From the NCBI GenBank assembly GCA_017617295.1, contig JAFZWN010000113.1, forward strand, positions 1 to 50,876: 50,876 nt of DNA. Direction: 5' to 3'. How positions within the stretch are numbered: the first letter of the stretch is position 1; every line of letters begins with the position of its first letter. This document shows positions 26,790-34,493 of the stretch, piece after piece. The DNA is from Clostridiales bacterium (GTDB lineage Bacteria; Bacillota; Clostridia; Saccharofermentanales; Saccharofermentanaceae). The notes beneath the pieces were generated by a model, which did no database searches, was not told the origin of the DNA, and saw only the letters and a list, made by a program, of their open reading frames with translations. The position numbers and the translations under genes are program-made.

Positions 26790-27923
26790 ATGATCAACTT
26801 TAACGAACCGACTTATACCGGCAGGGAGCCCGAATATATAAACCGTGTCATCAATGTCAATCACATGATGTGCGGTGACGGAGAATTCACCAAACTCTGC
26901 AATAAATGGCTTCGGGAAAAGGTCCGGGTATCAGAAGCCCTTCTTACCACTTCATGTACGCATGCTCTGGAGATGGCGGCGCTTCTGTGCGGCATAAGGG
27001 AAGGCGATGAGGTCATCATGCCGTCCTTTACTTTCTGCTCGACGGCGGATGCCATAGTCTTAAGGGGCGGAGTCCCGGTCTTTGTCGACATACGCCCGGA
27101 TACCATGAATATCAACGAGGAACTTATAGAAGAGGCCATAACGTCCCGTACCCGCGCGATCATCCCGGTCCACTATGCGGGTGTCGGATGTGAGATGGAC
27201 AGGATCATGGAGATCGCCCGCGATCACTCCCTTTATGTTATTGAGGATGCCGCCCAGGCCATCATGGCTGAGTATAAAGGCCGTCCGCTGGGAGGATTCG
27301 GTGATTACGGCTGCCTGAGCTTTCACGAGACAAAGAACTTCACCATGGGCGAGGGCGGAGCGATCCTTATACGGGACCGCCAGAATGTCGAAGCCGCAGA
27401 GGTCCTTCGCGAGAAAGGCACCAACAGGGCCAAGTTCTTCAGAGGACAGATAGATAAATATACTTGGATAGATAGGGGCAGTTCGTATCTCCCGAGCGAG
27501 ATGAACGCTTCATATCTTTGGGCTCAGCTCGAGACCGCCGATTCCATAAACGGGGATCGCATCAGAAAGTGGGATATGTACTATGATCTTCTTAAGGATC
27601 TTGGCGAGAAGGAATGCATCGGGCTTCCTTTTGTCCCTTCGTACTGCAGGCATAATGCCCACATGTTCTACATAAAGGCAAAAGATCTTTCCGAGAGGTC
27701 GCGGCTTATCGGATTCCTGAAGGAAAACGGCATACAGGCAGTCTTCCATTATATTCCGCTTCACGGTTCTCCCGCAGGACTTAAGTACGGAAGGATGTCG
27801 GGAGAGGATATTTATACCACGAGAGAGAGCGACAGGCTTCTGCGTCTTCCCATGCACTATAATCTGACAGATACCGACATTGAATATATCTGCTCAAAGA
27901 TACACGAGTTCTACGAAGTATAA
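26790..27923 (+). CDS. DegT-family sugar aminotransferase (WecE/RffA-like)
   Basis: PLP transaminase close in pattern to WecE/RffA, which makes TDP-4-amino-4,6-dideoxygalactose. Lys182 in FHETKNFTMGEGG is the cofactor lysine; VIEDAAQAIMA near 150 and PSFTFCSTADAIVLRGG near 76 match the WecE group. 377 residues is full length. It follows the phosphonate genes after a 62-base gap with a TATAAT at 26743-26748 but no good -35. A sugar nucleotide is the likelier substrate; because the phosphonate pathway here lacks its own transaminase, phosphonoacetaldehyde is worth testing. The two small transporter genes after it echo the ArnB-ArnE-ArnF arrangement. Confidence 0.82.
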   Translation: MINFNEPTYTGREPEYINRVINVNHMMCGDGEFTKLCNKWLREKVRVSEALLTTSCTHALEMAALLCGIREGDEVIMPSFTFCSTADAIVLRGGVPVFVDIRPDTMNINEELIEEAITSRTRAIIPVHYAGVGCEMDRIMEIARDHSLYVIEDAAQAIMAEYKGRPLGGFGDYGCLSFHETKNFTMGEGGAILIRDRQNVEAAEVLREKGTNRAKFFRGQIDKYTWIDRGSSYLPSEMNASYLWAQLETADSINGDRIRKWDMYYDLLKDLGEKECIGLPFVPSYCRHNAHMFYIKAKDLSERSRLIGFLKENGIQAVFHYIPLHGSPAGLKYGRMSGEDIYTTRESDRLLRLPMHYNLTDTDIEYICSKIHEFYEV

Positions 27924-27931
27924 CAGGTCTT

Positions 27932-28282
27932 ATGAAAGCCCGGTATATATTCGCACTGCATCTGCTCCTTCTTCTGTTCTCGGCCGCTTCGGTCGTAAGC
28001 AAGCTCGCGTCATCTGAGCCTTTTATGAGTTTCCGTTTCATTATGCTCTACGGTATCATGATCCTTCTCCTAGGTATCTATGCGGTTTTCTGGCAGAAAG
28101 TCCTTAAGAAGCTTCCGCTTATATTCGCCTACGCCAACAAGGCCGTAACATTGCTCTGGGGGCTTCTTTTCGGCGTGATCTTCTGGCACGAACAGATCAC
28201 TGTCAGTAAGATCGCCGGTCTTCTACTGGTGGCATCGGGCATTATCCTTTTCTCGAGGGAGGTGACCCCCGAAAATGAGTGA
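27932..28282 (+). CDS. Small four-helix EamA/SMR-type membrane protein, subunit 1
   Basis: 116-residue protein with four hydrophobic helices, about residues 4-22, 29-50, 66-83 and 92-110, like half of an EamA/DMT exporter or an SMR protein. The ArnE/ArnF pair that flips undecaprenyl-phosphate-aminoarabinose has the same size and pairing. The next gene overlaps by eight bases and encodes a second, similar protein, so a heterodimer is likely. Position directly after a WecE-like transaminase suggests it flips a lipid-linked amino sugar used to decorate the glycan (inference). Confidence 0.72.
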   Translation: MKARYIFALHLLLLLFSAASVVSKLASSEPFMSFRFIMLYGIMILLLGIYAVFWQKVLKKLPLIFAYANKAVTLLWGLLFGVIFWHEQITVSKIAGLLLVASGIILFSREVTPENE

Positions 28283-28619
28283 ACTCGCAGCAGGCGGCAT
28301 CTTTCTTACGGGTGTGTTCATAAGCTCGGTCTCTCAGGTCCTCCTTAAAAGGTCTGCTCTGAATAAGCATGATTCGGGGATAAAGGAATACCTTAACCCG
28401 CTGGTCATCGGCGCGTATATCCTCTTTTTCGGTGCGACGCTGCTGAGTATCCTGGCATACAGAGTCCTGCCTCTGTCAAAAGGTGCGGTCATAGACTCGT
28501 TCGGCTATGTGTTCATAACCTTCTGGGGAGTCACTCTTTTCCGCGAGAGATTAAATCCCAAAAGGATCATTGCACTTATACTCATCATCTCAGGGATAAT
28601 CGTTTATTCAGTCTTCTGA
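28275..28619 (+). CDS. Small four-helix EamA/SMR-type membrane protein, subunit 2
   Basis: 114 residues with four hydrophobic helices and the EamA-like end VTLFRERLNPKRIIALILIISG. GGGAGGTGA precedes the ATG, whose start lies inside the previous gene, indicating translational coupling and a heterodimeric transporter. ArnE/ArnF-like flipping of a lipid-linked sugar is the proposed role. It closes the 28-kb co-directional glycan run; a weak hairpin and T-run follow 40 bases after its stop. Confidence 0.72.
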   Translation: MSELAAGGIFLTGVFISSVSQVLLKRSALNKHDSGIKEYLNPLVIGAYILFFGATLLSILAYRVLPLSKGAVIDSFGYVFITFWGVTLFRERLNPKRIIALILIISGIIVYSVF

Positions 28620-28658
28620 ACCGTCTGATCGTAAGATATCCGAAAACAAATCTGACGA

Positions 28659-28687
28659 CTGCAAGCCCCTGCGGCGTATTTTTCTTT
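28659..28687 (+). terminator. Possible weak rho-independent terminator after the glycan run
   Basis: CTGCA (28659-28663) can pair with TGCGG (28670-28674) with one G-U pair around a six-base loop, followed by an interrupted T-rich tract (TATTTTTCTTT). The stem is short, so some read-through into the transporter gene is likely. Confidence 0.35.
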
Positions 28688-28702
28688 GGGAATTATGCTT
28701 AA

Positions 28703-28731
28703 TTGACAACATATATTAAATAAGTTATAAA
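28703..28731 (+). promoter_or_regulatory. Strong predicted sigma-A promoter of the AspT-like gene
   Basis: Perfect -35 TTGACA (28703-28708) and near-perfect -10 TATAAA (28726-28731) are spaced by exactly 17 bases. Transcription would begin near 28738, giving a leader of about 49 bases before the ATG at 28787, which has AAAGGAGAG as ribosome site. Confidence 0.85.
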
Positions 28732-28786
28732 AATTGTTGGTTAAAAGAAATTCACTTAAAAGTCGGGTTTTAAAAGGAGAGTCGTT

Positions 28787-30073
28787 ATGAATACTGACGG
28801 TCTGTCGATAGGTTTTTTAAAGCTTCTCGAGACATGGATCTTCAATCTCAAAGGTCTGTCGCTCGTATTGTTCTTTGTCTTTGCGATAATCATCTTCGGT
28901 TACCTTATCGGTAAGATCAATATCAAGGGTGTTTCACTCGGAACGGCGGCTATCTTCCTCGTGGCTCTTCTTGCCGGACACTTCAAGGGTGTTGCCATGG
29001 GTAACGGCGATACTCCCGCTGCGATCGCCGGATGGGCCGACAGCGTAGGAAAGGTCGATACTTATTTCAAGCTTATCCAGAACCTGGGTCTTGTACTGTT
29101 CGTTACTTCTGTAGGACTTATCGCAGGCCCCACGTTCTTTAAGAACCTTAAGAAGAATGCGTTGAGCTATGTTCTCCTCGGTGTGGTCATCATCTTATCG
29201 GGTTCTCTCGTTACTGCCCTTATTACGATGTTCGTTCCCGGAATGACTTCCGCCATGGCGGTAGGACTTATGTCCGGTGCACTTACGAGTACTCCCGCTT
29301 TCTCCGCAGCCAAAGAGGCTCTGGCTGACAGCCCCGTATTATCCGAGGTTGCCGTCGGTCACGCGGTTGCGTATCCTTTCGGAGTTATCGGTGTAGTACT
29401 TTTTGTGCAGATCATCCCCAGAGTATTGAAGGTCGATATGGCCGCCGAGAGAAAGCTCCTTGCACCCGTCGGCGGTGAGGACAAGAGTAAGGGAGCTTCC
29501 GGTAAGCTCTTCGAGACTGATAAGTTCGGTCTCGGCTCTTTCGCTCTCGCTATCATGTGCGGCCTCATCCTCGGCGCCATCAACATCCCTTTGGGCAACG
29601 GTACTTCCTTCAGCCTCGGTGCAACGGGCGGACCTCTCATCATGGGCCTCATCTTCGGCCACTTCGGCAAGATCGGCAAGCTCTCCCTTAAGGTTGACGA
29701 GCACCTTCTGTCCATCTTCCAGGAACTGGGTCTCGTACTCTTCCTGATCGGTGCCGGTATCGAGGGTGGCGCTGACTTCGTCGTTACGCTTCAGAAGTAC
29801 GGCGGATGGCTCTTCCTGTGGGGTGCACTCATGACCCTCGTTCCCATGCTCGCAGGCTTCTTCGTTGCGAAGTATGTCGTTAAGCTGAATACGCTGAACA
29901 ACCTGGGTTCCATCACGGGCGGTATGACAAGTACTCCTGCGCTGGGTGCCCTGATCAATACATCCGGAACACCTAATGTTGCTTCCGCTTACGCAGCCAC
30001 ATACCCGATCGCTCTGATCCTGGTCGTACTGGCATCGCAGTTCCTTACATACGTACCTAATCTCTTTTCATAA
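28787..30073 (+). CDS. AspT/YidE-type (AAE family) membrane transporter without RCK domain
   Basis: Integral membrane protein of 428 residues with two repeated halves of about five helices. Each half has the family motif: GALTSTPAFSAAKEAL near 164 and GGMTSTPALGALI near 382, the latter followed by ASAYAATYPIALILV. AspT exchanges aspartate and alanine; many relatives have unknown substrates. Usual AspT/YidE/YbjL proteins carry TrkA-C (RCK) domains between the halves; here only a hydrophilic linker of about 30 residues (near 215-250) is found, so ligand gating through RCK is absent. It is a single-gene unit with its own promoter. Substrate not readable. Confidence 0.8.
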   Translation: MNTDGLSIGFLKLLETWIFNLKGLSLVLFFVFAIIIFGYLIGKINIKGVSLGTAAIFLVALLAGHFKGVAMGNGDTPAAIAGWADSVGKVDTYFKLIQNLGLVLFVTSVGLIAGPTFFKNLKKNALSYVLLGVVIILSGSLVTALITMFVPGMTSAMAVGLMSGALTSTPAFSAAKEALADSPVLSEVAVGHAVAYPFGVIGVVLFVQIIPRVLKVDMAAERKLLAPVGGEDKSKGASGKLFETDKFGLGSFALAIMCGLILGAINIPLGNGTSFSLGATGGPLIMGLIFGHFGKIGKLSLKVDEHLLSIFQELGLVLFLIGAGIEGGADFVVTLQKYGGWLFLWGALMTLVPMLAGFFVAKYVVKLNTLNNLGSITGGMTSTPALGALINTSGTPNVASAYAATYPIALILVVLASQFLTYVPNLFS

Positions 30074-30103
30074 AGGAAACGGAGTTATTGAGTTTATGAG
30101 ACA

Positions 30104-30138
30104 TCTCGACTTCAGGTCTGTTCTGACCTGAAGTGAGA
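30104..30138 (+). other. Long hairpin after the AspT-like gene, no T-run
   Basis: ACTTCAGGTC (30109-30118) pairs perfectly with GACCTGAAGT (30125-30134) around a six-base loop, and TCTC/GAGA extends the stem across one bulged G. No U-tract follows, so it is not a standard terminator. It could protect the 3' end of the mRNA, or be a binding site in DNA. Confidence 0.6.
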
Positions 30139-30186
30139 AAGATCTCAGTTCTTATTCCGTATTGAGAGCAATTGACTTTTTAGTGC

Positions 30187-30213
30187 AAAGCCCGGGCATT
30201 GTCCCGGGCTTTT
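30187..30213. terminator. Rho-independent terminator
   Basis: AAAGCCCGGG (30187-30196) pairs perfectly with CCCGGGCTTT (30203-30212) around a six-base loop; TTTT closes it on the plus strand and AAA at the left gives a T-run on the minus strand. It should end the AspT-like transcript about 115 bases after the stop. Confidence 0.8.
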
Positions 30214-30428
30214 GCCATATACTTTTCCGTTTAAGACCATCGCGCGGGTTTTGTTTCTTGAAGGAGGGGTGCACATGGTCTTTTTGATCTTTTTAAATGA
30301 AGCACTTCTCGGTATCCGCGGACAGCAGCGGTTGGGGTTGGTGACAGGGATTGCAGATATGCTCCTGTCCGCGGACCCGAAGTCCTCATTTGTGTTCGGA
30401 CTGTGCTTATGTTTAGAAGTATAAACAC
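30214..30428. other. Gene-poor stretch with G-rich long hairpin and a doubtful 49-codon ORF
   Basis: This stretch shows no family-recognisable gene. TCCGCGGACAG (30315-30325) and CTGTCCGCGGA (30365-30375) are perfect 11-bp inverted arms around a 39-base loop. The loop holds four G-runs (GG-TT-GGGG-TT-GG, then GGG at 30330-30349), enough for a two-tier G-quadruplex. A good ribosome site AAGGAGGGG precedes ATG at 30275, opening a hydrophobic 49-codon ORF to 30424 (MVFLIFLNEALLG...). It may be a small membrane peptide or chance; its coding spans the hairpin. A minus-strand open frame also crosses here. Confidence 0.35.
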
Positions 30429-30467
30429 AGGATGTCTCATACTTGATGTGGAGTTGTGTCAAAGTTG
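30429..30467 (+). repeat. 39-bp inverted repeat, left copy
   Basis: Matches the reverse complement of 34409-34447 at 38 of 39 positions (one T/C difference). It reads AGGATGTCTCATACTTGATG onward and lies 71 bases before the response-regulator start. Inside it, TTGAT-N10-GTCAA (30443-30462) is an imperfect dyad that could be a protein-binding site. The two copies enclose the whole two-component operon. Confidence 0.9.
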
Positions 30468-30537
30468 TCATTTTTTTCAAAAAATCTAACTATTTCGGAA
30501 AAATCGTATAAAATATAAATCGAAACGGGGGTAAACC

Positions 30538-31206
30538 ATGATCAGGATACTTACAGTTGAAGACGACAGTGCCATATCTAACCTTATATATATGACGTTG
30601 ACCGATGCCAGATACGAGTGCGTGGTGGCAACGGACGGAGAAGAGGGGATGCGTGCCCTCGATTACGGTGATTACGATCTTATACTTCTGGATCTCATGC
30701 TTCCCAAGATAAGCGGTTACGAGCTCCTCGAATATATCAGGAGGACACGCCAGACTCCTGTTATAGTCATCTCGGCGATGAATCAGGTAAGTGACAGGAT
30801 CAGGGGGCTGAAGATGGGTGCCGACGATTACCTCTGCAAGCCTTTCCAGATCGGCGAGCTCGTAGCGAGAGTCGAGTCTGTATTAAGACGCACGCAGAAG
30901 CAGAGTGACATCTACGAGATCGGAGGCGCCACGATCGATACTGCATCCCGCCGCGTCTTCGTAGGAGGAGAGGAAGTCTTTCTTACCACCAAGGAGTTTG
31001 ATCTTCTCGATACATTGATAAGGAATAAGAATATAGCGTTAACAAGAGAATACCTTTATGAGTCTGTATGGAAAGAGGATTATCTCGGCCAGACGAGGAC
31101 GCTCGACAACCATATCCAGCGTCTGCGGAAAAAGCTCGGCTGGGATGACAAGATCCAGACGGTCTTTCGTATAGGCTACAGACTTTATGATCCCGACCCC
31201 AGATGA
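30538..31206 (+). CDS. OmpR-family response regulator
   Basis: Two-domain DNA-binding regulator of 222 residues. The receiver has the acidic pair Glu8-Asp9-Asp10, phospho-acceptor Asp52 in LILLDLMLPK, and Lys101 in LCKPF. The C-terminal winged helix (about 125-220) carries LTTKEFDLL and HIQRLRKKLG. It overlaps its kinase gene by four bases. The promoter region has TATAAA boxes at 30507-30512 and 30514-30519 without a good -35, typical of an activator-dependent promoter; GGGGGT is the ribosome site. The 39-bp repeat just upstream may be its operator (inference). Targets may include the exported proteins that follow and the C39 gene. Confidence 0.93.
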   Translation: MIRILTVEDDSAISNLIYMTLTDARYECVVATDGEEGMRALDYGDYDLILLDLMLPKISGYELLEYIRRTRQTPVIVISAMNQVSDRIRGLKMGADDYLCKPFQIGELVARVESVLRRTQKQSDIYEIGGATIDTASRRVFVGGEEVFLTTKEFDLLDTLIRNKNIALTREYLYESVWKEDYLGQTRTLDNHIQRLRKKLGWDDKIQTVFRIGYRLYDPDPR

Positions 31207-32612
31207 GATTCTTCCGAAAGCTGTTTCTCTCGATAATCATAATACTTACTCTGGGACTTGCTTTTACGGAGTATTTTATCGTGTCGTTAAGTCTCGAATC
31301 CTCGATCAATAATGTCGTGGACATGACCGTCAAGCAGCACCAGCTCGTTAAGTATGCCATCGAATCCGATATGCTCTCGGCTTATACAAACGGACAGATC
31401 AGTTCCGAAGCTCTGGGGACTATCGCTTCGAATGCCGCCGACATGATGACCGTGCAGATCAAGTTCCTGCGCGGGAACTCGACCATAATCAGCAGCTATT
31501 TCAGGAATACCCCGGAGTTCGACATTTCTTCCGATGCCGTTGAATACAGGATCTTCACGGAAGGCGACCGTAAGTACATGGTAGAGGGCAGCTGCTTTAC
31601 CCAGGGCGACGAAGTCTATACGCTCTATACTTTTACCGATGTAAGTTATGTTTTCGAGAATGCCGAGCTCATGCAGGATCGATGCACGATCCTTATGATA
31701 ATCATCCTGTCGGCAGGAGCACTGTTTACGGTATTCTTCTCGTATGTTGCCACCAAGCCTCTTAAGGATCTCTCCAAAGCATCCCTGGCTTTTGCCGAGG
31801 GAGATTATACAAAGAGAGTTCGGGTCAGGACTCACGATGAGATAAGGGATCTGGCCGACACTTATAACAAGATGGCCGACATGATCGAGGATAAGATCAG
31901 GGATCTCGAACTGGCGGTCAAGCAGCGTGAGGATTTCACCAGTGCGTTTGCCCACGAGATGAAGACCCCTATGACCAGCATCATCGGTTATGCGGATACA
32001 CTTTATCAGAAGGATCTGTCGGAAGACGAAGCGCGAAATGCCGCAGGCTTTATCGTCAACGAGGGCATGAGACTCGAGGCTCTGTCTTTCAAGCTCCTCG
32101 AACTTATGACGCTCAAGGATTCGGATTTCCTTCTTGAGGAGATCAACATGAAGGATTTCTTCAAGGATGTCGAGGATACTGTCCGTCCCGCTTCGGTCAA
32201 GAAGAACGTCAAGCTCTTCTTCGATATCGAAGAGGGTTACGTAAAGATCGAGTATGACCTTTTCAAGACGCTGATAATCAATCTTATAGACAATGCGATG
32301 AAGTCGGGGACATCTGATGTGGCCGTGCTGTCGCAGAGTAAGGATGACAAGTATATGATCGCGGTGGTCGATCACGGACGCGGTATCCCCGCCAAGGAGC
32401 TCAAGCGTGTTACCGAGGCTTTCTATATGGTGGATAAGGCGAGATCCCGTAAGGAACACGGAGCGGGTCTCGGTCTGGCGCTCTGCGATAAGATAGCCGC
32501 TATCCACGGCACGCATCTCGATATCAGATCGAGGGAAAACGAAGGCACCGCGATAAGGATACTTCTGAAAAAAGAGATCACTGATCCGAGGGAAGACGAT
32601 GCGGACACCTGA
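31203..32612 (+). CDS. Sensor histidine kinase
   Basis: Membrane kinase of 469 residues, partner of the regulator before it. Helix 1 is at about 7-27 and helix 2 at about 160-181, enclosing an external sensor domain of some 130 residues. A HAMP linker follows (ATKPLKDLSKASLAF near 182), then the dimerisation domain with phospho-acceptor His251 in FAHEMKTPMTS, and the ATPase domain with N box LIDNAMKSG, VVDHGRGIPAKE and HGAGLGLALCDKIA. The sensor part matches no domain I know. Its end overlaps the first exported-protein gene by 14 bases, tying that protein to the signalling unit. Confidence 0.93.
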   Translation: MRFFRKLFLSIIIILTLGLAFTEYFIVSLSLESSINNVVDMTVKQHQLVKYAIESDMLSAYTNGQISSEALGTIASNAADMMTVQIKFLRGNSTIISSYFRNTPEFDISSDAVEYRIFTEGDRKYMVEGSCFTQGDEVYTLYTFTDVSYVFENAELMQDRCTILMIIILSAGALFTVFFSYVATKPLKDLSKASLAFAEGDYTKRVRVRTHDEIRDLADTYNKMADMIEDKIRDLELAVKQREDFTSAFAHEMKTPMTSIIGYADTLYQKDLSEDEARNAAGFIVNEGMRLEALSFKLLELMTLKDSDFLLEEINMKDFFKDVEDTVRPASVKKNVKLFFDIEEGYVKIEYDLFKTLIINLIDNAMKSGTSDVAVLSQSKDDKYMIAVVDHGRGIPAKELKRVTEAFYMVDKARSRKEHGAGLGLALCDKIAAIHGTHLDIRSRENEGTAIRILLKKEITDPREDDADT

Positions 32613-33426
32613 CTTTTTACGTGAACACGTTCTTTTTATCCTCATTACGGCGCTGGTCATATGCGGCGGCCTTTTTGTTCCGAGGATCATCCTCTCAGCG
32701 CAGAGCAATCTGGATGTCATCTCCAAAGGCAAAGTGGATGCCGCCGAGATCCAGCCCTACGGAGCGGATATAATCCTGAAAGAGCAGTTTTTGAGATCCG
32801 GGCTGGATTTTCTTTACGATCATATCAACTGTACGGGCTTCTCGGGTCCGTCACTCGAAAACAGCTGGGAATATGATCCCCTTGTTACAGTATCCAATCT
32901 GGGACATATCTCCTGGAACGCGGATCACGGTAATTACCGTTACCCGATCCCAGAGGACGGATTTGAGCTTACCCAGGAACTCCTGAGACAGATAAAGACC
33001 ACTTTCTATATGAATATCGACGGGGATCACGGGCTCCGCTATCTCGCGAGTCCCGGGGAACCCGGGGGCGGATACGTCGTGATCGACGGGAGAGGTATCG
33101 TATATATGGAAGGAAGGACAGGTCTTCCGCTTAAGATCGATGTGGCGTTCGCGAGTGAGGGACACGGGAGTCTTAACGAATTTGCCGGAAATGTCGTATC
33201 GATATATTCCGAGATGTCAGGCATCAGATTTGTCGATCTGACGTACCAATATGAAACCATTAACGAAGAAGGCAGGGATATATGTTTTTCCCGCGAATAC
33301 AGGAGTTCCGACGGGGAGTTTATCCTGACCGTGGAAGCAAACAGCTGGCCGTATTCGTACCGGCGGAACAGTGATGACGGACTTTATGCATGGAATATTA
33401 TGATCAACATCAGCGAGCCGTATTAA
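32599..33426 (+). CDS. Exported or membrane-anchored protein of unknown function, paralogue 1
   Basis: 275 residues with one hydrophobic helix near the N-terminus (about 9-31: HVLFILITALVICGGLFVP) and a large external part. No lipobox. I recognise no domain. It shares with the next gene the block AAEIQPYGADIILKEQF near 48-64 (AEQIQPYGADIKLKEQY there), later a VYMEGRTGLPLKI-like block, SLNEFAGNVVSIYSEMSGIRFV and an RDICFSREYRSSDGEF-like block. It overlaps the kinase gene by 14 bases, so it is co-translated and may be an accessory sensor, ligand-binding or effector protein of the two-component system. Confidence 0.65.
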   Translation: MRTPDFLREHVLFILITALVICGGLFVPRIILSAQSNLDVISKGKVDAAEIQPYGADIILKEQFLRSGLDFLYDHINCTGFSGPSLENSWEYDPLVTVSNLGHISWNADHGNYRYPIPEDGFELTQELLRQIKTTFYMNIDGDHGLRYLASPGEPGGGYVVIDGRGIVYMEGRTGLPLKIDVAFASEGHGSLNEFAGNVVSIYSEMSGIRFVDLTYQYETINEEGRDICFSREYRSSDGEFILTVEANSWPYSYRRNSDDGLYAWNIMINISEPY

Positions 33427-33477
33427 GAGTGCAGGCGGACTTAAGAGATCATGAAAGGAGAGAAAAAGGATAAGGCG

Positions 33478-34332
33478 ATGAGACGGATATTCAGTTCGCT
33501 TTCCACACATGTTTTTTTCTTTCTCCTGACGGCACTGATAATAATGTGCGGTCTGTTCCTGCCGCGTATGCTCCTGTCTTCAAGGAGCAGTTCCGATGCC
33601 GTGATCTCCGGCCGTATAAATGCGGAACAGATCCAGCCTTATGGTGCGGATATCAAGCTCAAGGAACAGTATATAAGTGCGGCTGTTCAATTCCTTGAAG
33701 AAAACGCGGATCAGGGGGTGGCTGAAACGGGAGATGATCTTGACAACTACTTTTTCTTCTCAGACAACTGTGAAAGCATTCCTCTCGGAATGATCAGCTG
33801 GAGTTCCGAAAACGACGGATACGATTATCCGGTCCCCCAGGAAGGGTTTGAACTTACTTCCGCGATAATGGAGGAGATAGAGACAGATCTTCACACTTCG
33901 TTTGACGGATCATACGGACTTCAGATGGTAGATAGTACGGGGTACGCCGGATACGGATATGCCGTCAATAACGAGCGCGGACTGATATTCATGGAAGGTC
34001 ACACCGGTCTGCCGGTATATATCAACATCAAGTTTCGAAGCCCCGATCACGGCAGCCTCGAGGATCTCAGCGGCAGACTGGCGTCCCTTTATTCCGAGAT
34101 GTCGGGAATACGCTTTGTAGAAGTCCTGTCTGATTATTCCTATTACGAAGCAGTCGGCCGTGACATACATTTCAACAGAGTCTACAGAAGTGCCGACAGA
34201 CAGTTCCTTCTCCATGTTGGAGTTCAGAGCGGACTTTACTTTACGCCGGTCCGCGAGGGAGATACTATCGTTGACTGGGTTGATACCTATGACTACGTCT
34301 GGACTGTCAGCATCTTTCTCGAGGAAGTGTGA
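33478..34332 (+). CDS. Exported or membrane-anchored protein of unknown function, paralogue 2
   Basis: 284 residues, tandem paralogue of the gene before it with the same layout: one N-terminal helix (about 9-32) and an external domain with IQPYGADIKLKEQ, FMEGHTGLPVYI, SLYSEMSGIRFVE and GRDIHFNRVYRSADRQF. The ATG at 33478 is chosen because it aligns with the paralogue's start (MRRIF versus MRTPD) and has AAGG about eight bases before it; an in-frame ATG at 33451 with an extra KGEKKDKA stretch is the alternative. Last gene of the two-component operon; a TTCGGG/CCCGAA-closed structure follows at 34353-34402. Confidence 0.65.
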   Translation: MRRIFSSLSTHVFFFLLTALIIMCGLFLPRMLLSSRSSSDAVISGRINAEQIQPYGADIKLKEQYISAAVQFLEENADQGVAETGDDLDNYFFFSDNCESIPLGMISWSSENDGYDYPVPQEGFELTSAIMEEIETDLHTSFDGSYGLQMVDSTGYAGYGYAVNNERGLIFMEGHTGLPVYINIKFRSPDHGSLEDLSGRLASLYSEMSGIRFVEVLSDYSYYEAVGRDIHFNRVYRSADRQFLLHVGVQSGLYFTPVREGDTIVDWVDTYDYVWTVSIFLEEV

Positions 34333-34408
34333 CCGTTTCTGCAGAGCTGTAATTCGGGTGCTTTTTGTCAAAAAGCTTGAAATATTGCCCGTGATCCCCG
34401 AAAGTTTG

Positions 34409-34447
34409 CAACTTTGACACAACTCCACGTCAAGTATGAGACATCCT
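34409..34447 (-). repeat. 39-bp inverted repeat, right copy
   Basis: Reverse complement of 30429-30467 with one mismatch. On the plus strand it contains a perfect dyad TTGAC-N10-GTCAA (34414-34433), and TTGACA at 34414-34419 that could double as a -35 box, though no well-spaced -10 follows. It lies 46 bases before the C39-type gene. The pair encloses 4019 bp including repeats. Confidence 0.9.
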
Positions 34448-34493
34448 ATATGTAAGATGGGATCGTAAGAAACGGAAACGGAGGATGTCCTCG

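Noticed and set aside
31287..32732. Open frame of 481 codons on the minus strand opposite the sensor kinase
   Set aside because: Shadow of the kinase gene, which has all kinase motifs in the right order; the antisense product resembles nothing.
30429..34447. Composite transposon or IS bounded by the 39-bp inverted repeats
   Set aside because: No transposase or recombinase gene lies between them and no target-site duplication is visible at the outer edges.
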